Below are positions 27,487 to 36,366 of a stretch of DNA of 64,000 nucleotides, piece by piece. The translations under genes and the position numbers were made by a program. Source of the DNA: Agromyces agglutinans (GTDB taxonomy: Bacteria; Actinomycetota; Actinomycetes; Actinomycetales; Microbacteriaceae); NCBI RefSeq assembly GCF_009647605.1, contig NZ_WJIF01000016.1, forward strand, positions 1 to 64,000, read 5' to 3'. Each line of letters starts with the position of its first letter. Position 1 is the first letter of the stretch. The notes under the pieces are model-generated. The model was not told where the DNA came from. It searched no databases and saw only the letters and a list, made by a program, of their open reading frames with translations.

Positions 27487-28703
27487 GCGCGGGGCACGCC
27501 CCGGTTGGAGCGGAGACCGGCGCGGCGAGCGGCTCGGCGAGCGGCCGCCCCCGCATCGGCATCGCCGGCATCCACGGACACGGCGCGAGCCATGTGCGCG
27601 CCGCGCTCGAACTCGTGCGCGCGGGCCGTGCCGAGCTCGCGGCCGTGGCCGACCCTCGCCCCGTCGAGGGCGACCTCGCAACGCTCGCCGGCGGCGCGAC
27701 GACCGGCGGCGCGGGGGCGAGTCATCCCATCGCCGTGTACGCGGACGCCGCGGCGATGATCGCCGCCGAAGGGCTCGACATCGTCGTGCTCTCGACGCCG
27801 ATGCACACGCACCTGCCGCTCGCACTCGCGGCGCTCGACGCCGGATCGCATGTGCTGCTCGAGAAGCCGCCGACGCCGACGCTCGCCGACTTCCGCCGCC
27901 TGGTCGACGCCTCGGCGGAGGCCGGCCGCGCCGTCCAGGTCGGCTTCCAGAGCCTCGGCTCGGCCGGCATCGCGGCGGTGCACGACCTCGTCGCCACGGG
28001 CGCCGTGGGCGAGGTGCGCCACTACGGCGCCCTCGGCACGTGGCTGCGCACCGAGGCCTACTGGACCCGCGCCGCCTGGGCCGGCCGCCGCACGCTCGAC
28101 GGCGTGCCGGTCGTCGACGGCGCGGTCACGAACCCGCTCGCACACGCGACGGCGACGGCGCTCGCGATCGCGGGGGCGACCTCCGAGGCGGATGTCGCCG
28201 CGGTGCGCCTCGACCTGCACCGGGCGAACGCGATCGAGGCCGACGACACCTCGTCGCTGGTCGTCGACCTCGTCGGTCGTCCGCCGCTCGCGGCGGCGCT
28301 CAGCCTCACGGCGCCCAGGCGCAGCGAGCCGTCGGTGATCGTCGAGGGAACGGCCGGGCGGATCGTCTACTGGTACACGCTCGACCTCGTGCAGGTGTTC
28401 GAGCCCGGCTCGACCGTGCCGGTGACCTCGACCCACGCGAGGACCGGCCTGCTCGAGAACCTCGTCGACCACGTCTCGGCCGGCGCGCCGTTGCTCGTGC
28501 CCGTCGCCGCGACCGGAGGCTTCATGCGCATCCTCGAGGCCGTGCGCATGGCGCCCGCGCCCGAGCCGATCGACCCGTCGTTCCTCGAGCGCCGCACGGG
28601 CGCCGACGGTGCGCACCTCGTGGTCGACGGCATCGAGGCCTGGAGCGAGCGGGTCGTGCTCGAGGGACGCACCTTCGCCGAGCTCGGAGCACCCTGGGCC
28701 TGA
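27483..28703 (+). CDS. Gfo/Idh/MocA-family oxidoreductase
   Basis: A 406-residue NAD(P)-dependent sugar dehydrogenase. The Rossmann motif here is GIAGIHGHGASHVRAALEL (about 22-40), a variant of GxGxxG; the EKPP motif that carries the catalytic Lys is in GSHVLLEKPPTPTLADFRRL. The C-terminal substrate domain has DGAVTNPLAHATATAL, with the His expected in the active site. The ATG overlaps the LacI-fusion stop (ATGA), so the two are coupled. It likely oxidises the sugar imported by the transporter encoded upstream (inferred). Confidence 0.85.
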   Translation: MSAGHAPVGAETGAASGSASGRPRIGIAGIHGHGASHVRAALELVRAGRAELAAVADPRPVEGDLATLAGGATTGGAGASHPIAVYADAAAMIAAEGLDIVVLSTPMHTHLPLALAALDAGSHVLLEKPPTPTLADFRRLVDASAEAGRAVQVGFQSLGSAGIAAVHDLVATGAVGEVRHYGALGTWLRTEAYWTRAAWAGRRTLDGVPVVDGAVTNPLAHATATALAIAGATSEADVAAVRLDLHRANAIEADDTSSLVVDLVGRPPLAAALSLTAPRRSEPSVIVEGTAGRIVYWYTLDLVQVFEPGSTVPVTSTHARTGLLENLVDHVSAGAPLLVPVAATGGFMRILEAVRMAPAPEPIDPSFLERRTGADGAHLVVDGIEAWSERVVLEGRTFAELGAPWA

Positions 28704-28729
28704 CGCCACCTCCGGCGCCCGCGCGCCGG

Positions 28730-28773
28730 TCCGGCGCCCGCCCCTCCGGCGCCCGCCCCTCCGGCGCCCGCCC
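28730..28773. repeat. 15-bp tandem repeat, about three copies
   Basis: TCCGGCGCCCGCCCC at 28730-28744 and 28745-28759, then 14 matching bases from 28760. It lies in the 270-bp gap after the oxidoreductase gene, which otherwise shows no gene. Confidence 0.8.
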
Positions 28774-28973
28774 GCGCGTCGCCGAATGATGACGAAGTGC
28801 ACCGGATGATGTCGTTCCGGTCGCGCCGACTCGGCATTCCGTCATCACTCGCGGGTGCTTCGCTCAGGGCCAACCCTGTGGTCGCCGCCCGGCACGGCGT
28901 CGTAGCCTCCGCGTGACGCGACCTGCGGCACCGATCCGAGCCGCGGCGGCACGCCTGTCCCGAGGAGGGCACC

Positions 28974-29594
28974 ATGACCACCGAAACCTCCGCCGCCACG
29001 AGCGCGGCGATCACCCCCGACGAGGGGATCACGCTGCAGCGGATGGCCCGCGCGGGCGGCTACCGAGGGCCGAACGACGGCGTCCCGGGCCCGAACACGT
29101 GGAGGGGCATCCAGCATCTCGTCACGGGCTACGGCTACACGGGCGCCATCGACGGCCTGCCGGGGCCGAACACGTGGAAGGCGGTCCAGCGGCTCGCGGC
29201 GAAGGGCGGCTACACCGGCCCGATCGACGGCGACCTGGGGGCCGCTTCATGGAAGGGCGTCCAGACCGTCCTCACGGGCTTCGGCTACGCCCACCCGATC
29301 GACGGCATCCCCGGGCCGGCAACCAACACGGCCTTCCAGGTCCTCGGCCGCATCGGCGGGTACTTCGGGCCCTACGACGGCGTCCTCGGCCCGCACTCGT
29401 GGCGGGGCATCCAGACCGTGCTCGCCGGCGCCGGGTACACGGGGCCCGCCGACGGCGTCCCCGGACCGAACACCTGGAAGGCCCTCCAGCGCATCGCCCG
29501 GCGGGGCGGGTACGCCGGGCCGATCGACGGCGTTCCCGGTCCGAACACGTACGCCGGGCTCGCGGCACTCCTGGTCAGGAGCGAGCACGACTGA
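28974..29594 (+). CDS. Seven-repeat protein of PG-binding-like half repeats
   Basis: A 206-residue protein made almost wholly of seven 25-residue repeats from about residue 25, each close to GGYTGPIDGVPGPNTWKAVQ. The G-x-x-G-P-x-D-G-x-x-G-P-x-T-W pattern resembles the end of type-1 peptidoglycan-binding repeats. There is no signal peptide or membrane segment, so either it stays inside the cell or it leaves by a non-Sec route. ATG 28974 has GAGGAGGG upstream. Function unknown. Confidence 0.75.
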   Translation: MTTETSAATSAAITPDEGITLQRMARAGGYRGPNDGVPGPNTWRGIQHLVTGYGYTGAIDGLPGPNTWKAVQRLAAKGGYTGPIDGDLGAASWKGVQTVLTGFGYAHPIDGIPGPATNTAFQVLGRIGGYFGPYDGVLGPHSWRGIQTVLAGAGYTGPADGVPGPNTWKALQRIARRGGYAGPIDGVPGPNTYAGLAALLVRSEHD

Positions 29595-29606
29595 CGGCGT
29601 GAACGA

Positions 29607-29645
29607 CGGATGCCCCGCGGCTCATGACGAGCCACGGGGCATCCG
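29607..29645 (+). terminator. Terminator hairpin built from an octamer pair
   Basis: CGGATGCCCCGCGGCTC pairs with GAGCCACGGGGCATCCG around an ATGAC loop (one mismatch) and is followed by CGTGTTT. It sits 12 bp after the seven-repeat gene. Both stem ends are the dispersed octamer. Confidence 0.8.
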
Positions 29646-29702
29646 CGTGTTTCAGGTGACGCAGGTCACCTCAAGGGGTGCGCTCGAGTGAGCGCACGTG
29701 TT

Positions 29703-29775
29703 ACTTGAGGGTGACGGTCGCCGTCAAGGTGCTGCCCTCCGAAGAGGGCGGCGATCACTTGAGGGTGACGGTCGC
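29703..29775. repeat. 19-bp direct repeat duplicating the end of rplL
   Basis: ACTTGAGGGTGACGGTCGC occurs at 29757-29775 (the rplL C-terminal codons) and again at 29703-29721, 54 bp downstream of the gene end in transcription order. The offset is a multiple of three. Between them lies a CUUCGG-loop hairpin, GCCCTCTTCGGAGGGC. Confidence 0.9.
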
Positions 29776-30144
29776 GCCGGCTTCCTCGAGGGCAGCCTTG
29801 GCCTTCTCGGCGGTCTCCTTGTTCGCGCCCTCGAGCACGGCCTTGGGAGCACCGTCGACGACGGCCTTGGCCTCGCCGAGGCCGAGCGAGGTGAGCTCGC
29901 GGACGACCTTGATGACCTGGATCTTCTTGTCACCGGCAGCCTCGAGGACGACGTCGAAGGAGTCCTTCTCCTCGACCTCTTCAGCAGCGGCGCCGCCGCC
30001 TGCGGCAGCGGGGCCGGCAACGGCGACGGGGGCGGCCGCGGTGACCTCGAAGGTCTCCTCGAACGCCTTGACGAACTCCGAGAGCTCGATGAGGGTCAGG
30101 CCCTTGAACTGCTCGAGCAGTTCTTCAGTGGACAGCTTCGCCAT
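29755..30144 (-). CDS. rplL: 50S ribosomal protein L7/L12
   Basis: A 129-residue acidic ribosomal stalk protein. The N-terminal dimerisation region ([20 protein letters not shown]), Ala/Gly/Glu hinge (about 38-60) and C-terminal factor-binding domain ([20 protein letters not shown]) are all standard, and length is normal. It recruits elongation factors to the ribosome. ATG 30144 has AGGAGA upstream. It lies 49 bp after rplJ and is co-transcribed. A copy of its last codons, followed by TAA, lies in frame beyond its TGA. Confidence 0.98.
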   Translation of the reverse strand: MAKLSTEELLEQFKGLTLIELSEFVKAFEETFEVTAAAPVAVAGPAAAGGGAAAEEVEEKDSFDVVLEAAGDKKIQVIKVVRELTSLGLGEAKAVVDGAPKAVLEGANKETAEKAKAALEEAGATVTLK

Positions 30145-30193
30145 GATTTTCTCCTTAGATTTCCTGGTTACTCACCGCTTGAGAGGCTCGCGC

Positions 30194-30709
30194 CTACGCA
30201 GCGGACTCCTGCTTCTCACGCAGCGCGTCGACCGTGCGAACGGCCTTCGAGAGCGGTGCGTTGAACAGATATGCGGCTCCGAACAGCGAGGCCTTGAAGG
30301 CACCGGCGAGCTTCGCCAGCAGCACTTCGCGGGACTCGAGGTCGGCGAGCTTGCCTACCTCTTCGGCGGTCAGGGGCTTGCCATCGAAATAGCCGCCCTT
30401 GACCACGAGGAGGGGGTTCGCCTTGGCGAAGTCACGCAGCGACTTCGCGACGGCGACCGGGTCACCGTGCACGAATGCGATCGCCGACGGGCCCTTGAGC
30501 TCGTCGTCGAACGAGGAGATCCCGGCGTTGTTGGCCGCGATCTTCGTCAGCGTGTTCTTCACCACGGCGTAGCTCGCGTCCCCACTGATGGACTTGCGCA
30601 GCGTCTTGAGCTGGGCAACAGTGAGGCCGCGGTATTCGGTCAGCAGAACGGCGGTCGAGCTCTCGAACAGGTTCGTGAGTTCGGCAACCGAGGCTTCCTT
30701 GTTCGCCAT
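30194..30709 (-). CDS. rplJ: 50S ribosomal protein L10
   Basis: A 171-residue stalk base protein that binds 23S rRNA and the L7/L12 dimers. [31 protein letters not shown] and [15 protein letters not shown] are typical of the family. ATG 30709 follows AAGGAGTGGCC. It heads the rplJ-rplL operon; the usual neighbours rplK-rplA are not in the window. In bacteria L10 represses its own leader, and a leader with an attenuator-like hairpin lies upstream. Confidence 0.97.
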   Translation of the reverse strand: MANKEASVAELTNLFESSTAVLLTEYRGLTVAQLKTLRKSISGDASYAVVKNTLTKIAANNAGISSFDDELKGPSAIAFVHGDPVAVAKSLRDFAKANPLLVVKGGYFDGKPLTAEEVGKLADLESREVLLAKLAGAFKASLFGAAYLFNAPLSKAVRTVDALREKQESAA

Positions 30710-30964
30710 GGCCACTCCTTGTGTCTTCAACGTGCATCGCGGAGGCGCTGCACGGCCTGGAGCGCTGGCCTGCAAAAGAAAAGAGCCCCGGCGCAGACGC
30801 GCGGAGCTCGAACCGGAAACCCGGAAAGTCTTCGTCACACCTGCGCGGGCCCCTGCATTCGCAGAGCTTCGGTCGGCTCGCCCACTGCTCTCGCAGCCTG
30901 CGCGCACGACGACCAGCGGTCTTCGGCTTCGGGACACATTACCGGATGCCTCGGCGACCGCCAA
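30710..30964 (-). ncRNA. L10 leader with promoter and attenuator-like hairpin
   Basis: This 342-bp gene-free stretch (30710-31051) holds the rplJ promoter and leader, then the M64 terminator. -35 TTGGCG (30959-30964), a 17-bp spacer and -10 TAATGT (30936-30941) put the start near 30929, giving a leader of about 220 nt. Within it, GAGCTCCG pairs with CGGGGCTC at 30783-30809, followed by TTTTCTTTT, a classic intrinsic terminator before the gene. This fits known L10-mediated attenuation; the exact RNA fold was not computed. Confidence 0.7.
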
Positions 30965-30970
30965 ATCGGC

Positions 30971-31002
30971 GAGGCACCCGGGCCGACCGGCCCGGGTGCC
31001 TC
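30971..31002 (-). terminator. Terminator of the M64 peptidase gene
   Basis: A perfect 14-bp stem (GAGGCACCCGGGCC) with a 4-nt loop, 50 bp after the M64 stop and just before the rplJ promoter. The following T run is weak (GATTTGG). Confidence 0.75.
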
Positions 31003-31051
31003 CTGCTGTGCCGTCCGCGACGGCGCGATCGATCCGGCGTCGCGGCGCCGG

Positions 31052-32983
31052 TCAACCCCGCACGTCGACGGTGAACGCGCCGACGGCGCCGATGTTGCCC
31101 GCGGCATCCGTCGACCGGTACTCGACCCGGTGGAGGCCGTAGCCCGGCTCACGCGGCTGGAACGGCGAGAGCGACATGCCGCCCGTGCCGAGGTTGCCGT
31201 AGATGAGGTCGTCGACGTTCGTGCCCGTGGGCGTGAACAGGAACGGGGCATCCGCGTCGGTCGGCCAGCCGTAGTAGTTGTGCCAGCCGTCGCCGTCGAG
31301 GCGGAACTCGGTCACGAGCGCGCCCGCCTGGTCGTCGGTCGCGGTGAGCTTCATCGTGAACGACTCGTCGACGACGTAGTGCGGTTCGCCGTTCTCGCCG
31401 ACCGTCGTCTCGACGGGCGCGGACACGACGGCCTCGACCGAGGGCCCGGCCGCGTCGACGGTCCAGGTCAGCGTCTCGGAGGCCGCGCCGTGGCGCTTCG
31501 AGTCGGAGACCGTCGCGGTGACCGTGTGCGTGCCCGGGGCGAGCCCGAGATCGGCGAGCTCGAGGGTGCGAGCGTCGTGAGGGTTGCCCTGGCGGACGCC
31601 GTCGACGGTCCACGTGACCTCGAAGAGCCGGTCGGGACGGTGCGTGGTCTCGACGTAGAGCACGTCGAGCGAGCCGACGGGGCGGTCGGTGCGGGTCGAC
31701 TCGGTGAAGGCCGGCTCGACATCGCTGGACGCCGGGCCCTCGGCGCCGACGGTCCACGTCCGCGTCTGGGTCATCGACGGGGCGCCGCGCAGGGCGGGGT
31801 CCCGCACGAACGGCGTGTTGTCGACGACGGTGACCGTCACCACGTCGCCGGGCTTCGCCCGCGTCTTCTTGAGCTCGAGGTGCGTCGTGTTGTGGGGGTT
31901 CGGCACGGCCTTGCCGTCGACCGTCCACTCGATGTCGAGCTCGTGGTAGACGGGGTGGGCGACGTCGATCGAGATCACGCCGTCGTCGGGAACGGTGGCG
32001 CCATCGGCCGGCGCCGCCGAGATGAGGGGCACCTTCGAGGAGATCCGCTCGGTCATGATCTCGCGGCCGACCTGGTCCATCTGGTACCCGAGGGTCTTCA
32101 TCATCGAGTGCCGGCTGGGGCGGAAGACACCGGTGGAGTAGTACATGCCGCCCTCGTAGACGCCGATCGTGCCACCGGCCTCGCTGGGTTCGCCGAGCCA
32201 GCGCCACCACTTGACCTGCTGGGCGGCCATCTCCTCGGCGGTCAGCAGCGTGTGCGTGGCCGACCGCGGCTCGGGACCCGTGTAGTCGCCCGTGGTGACG
32301 CCGCGCGAGTAGTAGTCGTACTCGTCGGCGAGGCCGCCGAGCGAGTGGCCGATCTCGTGGGGCGAGATCAGCGCGGAGAGGGAGTTGCCGCCGCTCGCCG
32401 TCGCGTAGCTGCCGCCCGCACCGCCGTAGGTGTCGCTGTTGGCGATTGCGAGGATCTGGTCGACCTCGGGCGCGGCCGACGCGTACTGGCGGGCGAGCGA
32501 GCTGTTCACCGTGAGCAGCCGCTGCACGCTGTTGGCGTTGCATCCGCCCCAGAACGCCATCTTGAGCGGCGTCTCACGCCGCGGCGAGTCGAGCGAGGAG
32601 TCGCAGCTGACGCCCGACTCGCCCGAGATGATCTCCACGGCGTACACGTTGAAGTAGTTGCGGTAGCTCTTGTACGGCTCGATGCTCCACATGGTCTCGA
32701 GGTGCTCCTCGACCTGCTCGCGGAACAGCGGCTGCTCCTCGGCCGTGTACCCGTCGCCGAGGATGACGAGCGAGAAGCGCTCGGCGGGATCCCCGGTCAC
32801 CTGGATCGGCACGAGCGTCGAGCTGCCGACCGCGGGTTCGTCGGCGAAGGCCGGCTGGGTGGCCGTGACGGCCAGGCCCGCGGTGAGGGCCGCGGTGAGC
32901 ACGAGGGCGCCGGCACGGCGCCGGCCCGCGCGCGAAGCGGCGAGCGGCCGGGCGGCCGACGGAGTGAGCGGTGGGGGGTTCAT
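31052..32983 (-). CDS. Secreted M64-family metallopeptidase
   Basis: A 643-residue secreted peptidase. An Arg-rich N-terminus and hydrophobic stretch end in a signal site near QPAFA/DEP (about residue 47). The zinc motif HEIGHSLGGLAD (His209, Glu210, His213, Asp220) is that of M64 (IgA peptidase family). After about residue 330 follow Ig-like repeats, with WTVDG at two places, and a final domain. It likely degrades extracellular proteins. The promoter carries inverted repeats shared with the S15 peptidase gene, and the PucR/CdaR-type activator gene lies just upstream. Confidence 0.88.
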   Translation of the reverse strand: MNPPPLTPSAARPLAASRAGRRRAGALVLTAALTAGLAVTATQPAFADEPAVGSSTLVPIQVTGDPAERFSLVILGDGYTAEEQPLFREQVEEHLETMWSIEPYKSYRNYFNVYAVEIISGESGVSCDSSLDSPRRETPLKMAFWGGCNANSVQRLLTVNSSLARQYASAAPEVDQILAIANSDTYGGAGGSYATASGGNSLSALISPHEIGHSLGGLADEYDYYSRGVTTGDYTGPEPRSATHTLLTAEEMAAQQVKWWRWLGEPSEAGGTIGVYEGGMYYSTGVFRPSRHSMMKTLGYQMDQVGREIMTERISSKVPLISAAPADGATVPDDGVISIDVAHPVYHELDIEWTVDGKAVPNPHNTTHLELKKTRAKPGDVVTVTVVDNTPFVRDPALRGAPSMTQTRTWTVGAEGPASSDVEPAFTESTRTDRPVGSLDVLYVETTHRPDRLFEVTWTVDGVRQGNPHDARTLELADLGLAPGTHTVTATVSDSKRHGAASETLTWTVDAAGPSVEAVVSAPVETTVGENGEPHYVVDESFTMKLTATDDQAGALVTEFRLDGDGWHNYYGWPTDADAPFLFTPTGTNVDDLIYGNLGTGGMSLSPFQPREPGYGLHRVEYRSTDAAGNIGAVGAFTVDVRG

Positions 32984-33095
32984 GCGTGGTTCCCTTCGAT
33001 CTGGATGTCCGCGGCGCGGCGCCGCGCAGCGGTCGGGGATCGCCGCATGGATCGTGCGATGAGCCGGCCGTCGGTACCCGTATCAGGTGGCTCAC

Positions 33096-33200
33096 AGCCT
33101 AGGAAATCGGCACCGCCGGGTCACTCGCCAACTGTCGAGCGCCTTCGACCGCGGCCGCGACAGCTGTCGCACGGCGCCCGGCGGCCGCGACAGCTGCCGC
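33096..33200 (-). promoter_or_regulatory. M64 promoter with three CGACA-N2-TGTCG-type sites
   Basis: -10 TAGGCT is at 33096-33101 and a weak -35 GTGACC at 33119-33124 (17-bp spacer). Inverted repeats lie upstream: CTCGCCAACTGTCGAG (33124-33139), GCGACAGCTGTCGC (33157-33170, perfect) and GCGACAGCTGCCGC (33187-33200). The last two sit in a 30-bp tandem duplication (33151-33210). The nearest site is centred about -42 from the likely start, a class II activator position. Confidence 0.65.
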
Positions 33201-33222
33201 ACGGCGCGCGGCGCGACCACGT

Positions 33223-34419
33223 TCAGCGCGTCGCGTCGCGCTCGATGCGGTGCAGGAGCACGGCGAGGTGCACGCCGAGCCGCTCGAGTCCGTCCTGCAG
33301 GTCGACGCCGAGGATCCGCTCGACGCGCGCGAGCCGGTGATACACCGTCGCGCGGTGCACGTTCAGCCGTGCCGCGACGTCGCGCAGGCGACCGCCGTAC
33401 CGGAGGTAGGCCTCGAGCGTCTCGAGCAGCACGTCGCCGTCGCGCTCCTCGAGGAGGCCGTCGAGGCCCGCTTCGAAGTCCTCCGAGCGCACGCCGAGCG
33501 ATGCGGCGGCCTGGAGTCCGCGGTAGGCGCCGAGTCCGTCCCAGGCCACGGTCGGCCCGGGCAGCCCGAAGGCGGTCGCGATCGCGAGGGCGCGCTGCGC
33601 CTCACGGTGGCTGCGGGCCGAGTCGGCCACGCGGGCGGCCGAGCCGCCGATCGCCACGACCGGTTCGCGCAGCGGGCCGTCGTCGCGCACGACCGCGGAG
33701 CGCAGCCGCTCGGCGACGACGTCGACGGGCGGGTGGAGCCGTCCGCCGTCGTCGGGCACCACGACCACGACGCCGTCGGCGGTGACGAGGGTGAGCGGGG
33801 CCAGGCTCGCGGCGGCACGGCGGATCCGGCGCTCGGCCGCCTCGAGGTCGTCTCGCGAGAGTGTGCCGCGATCGCGCACGGTGACGAGGTGCGCGCGAAG
33901 GGAGCTCGCGGCTTCGACGTCGCCCGAGGCGATCAGCTCGTCGGCGGCGGCGTGCCGCTCCCGCCGGTCCCCGAGGATCAGCACGCGCGTGCGCTCGGCC
34001 CGCCGCGCCGACTCGTCATCGCGCTGCGAATGCAGCCGGGCCCACTCCTCGGCCAGGCGCTCGGCGAGCTCACGCGCGCGGGCGACGTCGGCGGGCGGCA
34101 TCCGATCGGGCTCCTCGATGAGCCAGAGGTGCGCGCGGGCGCCGTCGGGGGTGCGGATCGGCACGTAGAGGCGCTGCATCATGCCGAGCGCCGGATTCCG
34201 GGGGACGTGCATGACCTCGTCGGAGCGGTAGACGCCGAGCTCGGCGAGCCAGGAGTGCACTCCGGGACCCGCCCGGTGCTCGAGGATCGAGCGGCGCCGC
34301 ACCTCGTCGATGACCTCGGACTGCGGGCTGAACGCGACGACGCGGTAGCGGCCGTCTTCGAGGAGCGCCGGGCGACCGAGCTCTCGCGCGATGCGATTGA
34401 CGAGCTGACTGACGGTCAC
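33223..34419 (-). CDS. PucR/CdaR-type transcriptional regulator
   Basis: A 398-residue regulator. N-terminal sensor (VNRIARELGRPALLEDGRYR), a GGDEF-like middle region and a C-terminal HTH (DVAARLNVHRATVYHRLARV, about 350-370) as in PucR/CdaR activators. GTG 34419 has GGAGG 7 nt upstream. It is 45% or so alike by eye to the regulator at 39457-40821, including the start and the HTH. It lies upstream of, and parallel to, the M64 gene, which it probably activates (inferred). Confidence 0.83.
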   Translation of the reverse strand: MTVSQLVNRIARELGRPALLEDGRYRVVAFSPQSEVIDEVRRRSILEHRAGPGVHSWLAELGVYRSDEVMHVPRNPALGMMQRLYVPIRTPDGARAHLWLIEEPDRMPPADVARARELAERLAEEWARLHSQRDDESARRAERTRVLILGDRRERHAAADELIASGDVEAASSLRAHLVTVRDRGTLSRDDLEAAERRIRRAAASLAPLTLVTADGVVVVVPDDGGRLHPPVDVVAERLRSAVVRDDGPLREPVVAIGGSAARVADSARSHREAQRALAIATAFGLPGPTVAWDGLGAYRGLQAAASLGVRSEDFEAGLDGLLEERDGDVLLETLEAYLRYGGRLRDVAARLNVHRATVYHRLARVERILGVDLQDGLERLGVHLAVLLHRIERDATR

Positions 34420-34526
34420 CGGGTGCCTCCGACATGCGTCGCGCGGGACGGAACATGGCACGCGTCACATCTGGGTTCTCAGGATACCGGGAGGGCATCC
34501 CCCCGATTCGTCGGGATCCGGGAATA

Positions 34527-34587
34527 GTTGACTGGCATCAATAGTTGACTGAATTCAACGATTAAGATACAGTTGACTTCGATCAAC
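34527..34587 (+). promoter_or_regulatory. Promoter with three GTTGA-N6-TCAAC operators
   Basis: -35 TTGACT (34545-34550), a 17-bp spacer and -10 TACAGT (34568-34573) drive the DHA2 gene. GTTGACTGGCATCAAT (34527-34542), GTTGACTGAATTCAAC (34544-34559) and GTTGACTTCGATCAAC (34572-34587) cover both boxes; the natural repressor is the MarR protein at 36367. Confidence 0.8.
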
Positions 34588-34616
34588 GAATTAGACGCAG
34601 CGCAAGGGAACCGATT

Positions 34617-36365
34617 TTGACTGCAGCCAGCTCCACCGCCCCGGAGGCGATGCGTTCGCCCCGCGAGGTGTACATCGCCCTGTCCGGCCTCATCATGGGC
34701 ATGTTCGTCGCCGTGCTCTCGGGCACGGTCGTCTCGACCTCGATGCCCGTCATCATCGCCGACCTCGGCGGCGACCAGTCCGCCTACACCTGGGTCATCA
34801 CCGCGAGCCTGCTCGCGACGGCCGTCTCGACCCCGATCTGGGGCAAGCTCGCCGACCTCGTCAACCGCAAGGCCCTGCTGCAGATCGCGCTCGGCCTCTT
34901 CGTCGTGGGCACCGTCATCGCGGGCTTCTCGACCAGCGCCGAGATGCTCATCGGCGTCCGCGTCATCCAGGGCCTCGGCGCCGGCGGACTCATGTCGCTG
35001 GTCATGATCGCGGTCGCACTCATCATCTCGCCGCGCGAGCGCGGCAAGTACATGGGCGTCGTCGGCGGCATCATGGCGTTCGCGACCATCGGCGGGCCGC
35101 TGCTCGGCGGCCTCATCACCGACGTCTTCGGCTGGCGCGGCAACTTCTTCATCGGCGTGCCGTTCGCGGTCGTCGCGATCATCCTCATCCAGCGCACGCT
35201 GCACCTGCCCAAGCCCACCCGCGAGAAGGTCAAGATCGACTACCTCGGCGCGGTGCTGCTCGCCGTCGGCGTCTCGCTCCTGCTCGTGTGGGTGTCGATG
35301 GGCGGCAGCCAGTTCGACTGGGACTCGATGACGAGCTTCGTGCTCGTCGGCATCTCGGCGGCGGCGATCATCGGCTTCGTCGTGACGGAGTTCCTCGTCG
35401 AGGAGCCGATCGTGCCGATGACGCTCTTCACGAATCGCACGTTCACGCTCGCGGTGATCGCCTCGATCTCGGTCGGCGTTGCGATGTTCGCGACCAGTGT
35501 CTTCCTCGCGCAGTACTTCCAGCTCGCGCGCGGGGCCACCCCCACCGAGTCGGGCCTCATGACGATCCCGATGATCGTCGGCCAGATGGGCGCCTCGATC
35601 GGCATCGGCGCGCTCGTGAGCCGGTTCGGCAAGTGGAAGGGCTGGATGCTGTTCGGCTCGGTCCTGATCATCGCCGGCGTCAGCCTCATGGCGACCCTGC
35701 GCTACGACACCGACTTCTTCCTGGTCTCGGTCTACATGGTCGTGCTCGGCGCGGGCCTCGGCATGGTGATGCAGAACCTCACGCTCATCGTGCAGAACGA
35801 CACCCCGCCGTCGCAGCTGGGCGCCGCGAGCTCGAACGTCAACTTCTTCCGCTCGATCGCCGGCACCATCGGCGTCACGATCATGGGCTCGGTGCTCGCC
35901 ACGCAGGTGACCTCGCACATCACCGACGGGCTCTCGAAGTTCACCCCGACGTCCGAGGCCGAGGTCGACGCGCTCAAGGGGCTCGCCTCCGGCAACCTGC
36001 CGAAGGTCGGCGAGCTGCCCGACGCGATCCGCGTGATCGTCGAGGGCGCCTACGGCCAGGGCATCGCCGACGTGTTCATCATCGCGATCCCCCTCGCCGT
36101 GCTGAGCCTCATCGCCATCGCGTTCCTGCCCAACAAGTCGCTCTCGACCAAGAACGCGGCGCAGTCGCTCGCCGAAGAGGCCGAGGGTGCGGCCATCGAC
36201 CTCGCGGAGGCCGAGATCGCCGCTCCCGTGACGTCGTCGGTCGCCGTGATCGAGGGCGGGCGGCCGGGTGCCGGCGATTCCGGTTCGGATGCCTCGGCGC
36301 GCGGAATCTCGCGTGCGTCGTCGCGCGACGAGCGCCCGTCGGGTGCCGCGGGGGGCGGCAAGTAG
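34617..36365 (+). CDS. MFS drug efflux pump, DHA2 (EmrB/QacA) type
   Basis: A 582-residue proton-driven exporter with 14 membrane segments. TM1 holds SGTVVSTSMPVIIADLGG, motif A is GKLADLVNRKALLQ, and GVRVIQGLGAGGLMSL is the TM4-5 region. A 70-residue cytoplasmic tail is rich in Ala, Ser, Gly and Arg. The start is TTG 34617, with AAGGGA about 9 nt upstream. The MarR gene follows with a 1-bp gap; three operators in the promoter suggest release of the pump when a toxic ligand binds the MarR protein (inferred). Confidence 0.88.
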   Translation: MTAASSTAPEAMRSPREVYIALSGLIMGMFVAVLSGTVVSTSMPVIIADLGGDQSAYTWVITASLLATAVSTPIWGKLADLVNRKALLQIALGLFVVGTVIAGFSTSAEMLIGVRVIQGLGAGGLMSLVMIAVALIISPRERGKYMGVVGGIMAFATIGGPLLGGLITDVFGWRGNFFIGVPFAVVAIILIQRTLHLPKPTREKVKIDYLGAVLLAVGVSLLLVWVSMGGSQFDWDSMTSFVLVGISAAAIIGFVVTEFLVEEPIVPMTLFTNRTFTLAVIASISVGVAMFATSVFLAQYFQLARGATPTESGLMTIPMIVGQMGASIGIGALVSRFGKWKGWMLFGSVLIIAGVSLMATLRYDTDFFLVSVYMVVLGAGLGMVMQNLTLIVQNDTPPSQLGAASSNVNFFRSIAGTIGVTIMGSVLATQVTSHITDGLSKFTPTSEAEVDALKGLASGNLPKVGELPDAIRVIVEGAYGQGIADVFIIAIPLAVLSLIAIAFLPNKSLSTKNAAQSLAEEAEGAAIDLAEAEIAAPVTSSVAVIEGGRPGAGDSGSDASARGISRASSRDERPSGAAGGGK

Positions 36366-36366
36366 C

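Noticed and set aside
28704-28973. Small gene in the gap before the seven-repeat protein
   Set aside because: Short frames here are built from the GC-rich tandem repeat and lack ribosome sites.
29701-29757. Selenocysteine insertion at the rplL TGA
   Set aside because: Although a hairpin follows the TGA, L7/L12 has no selenoprotein relatives and the complete protein ends normally at TGA.
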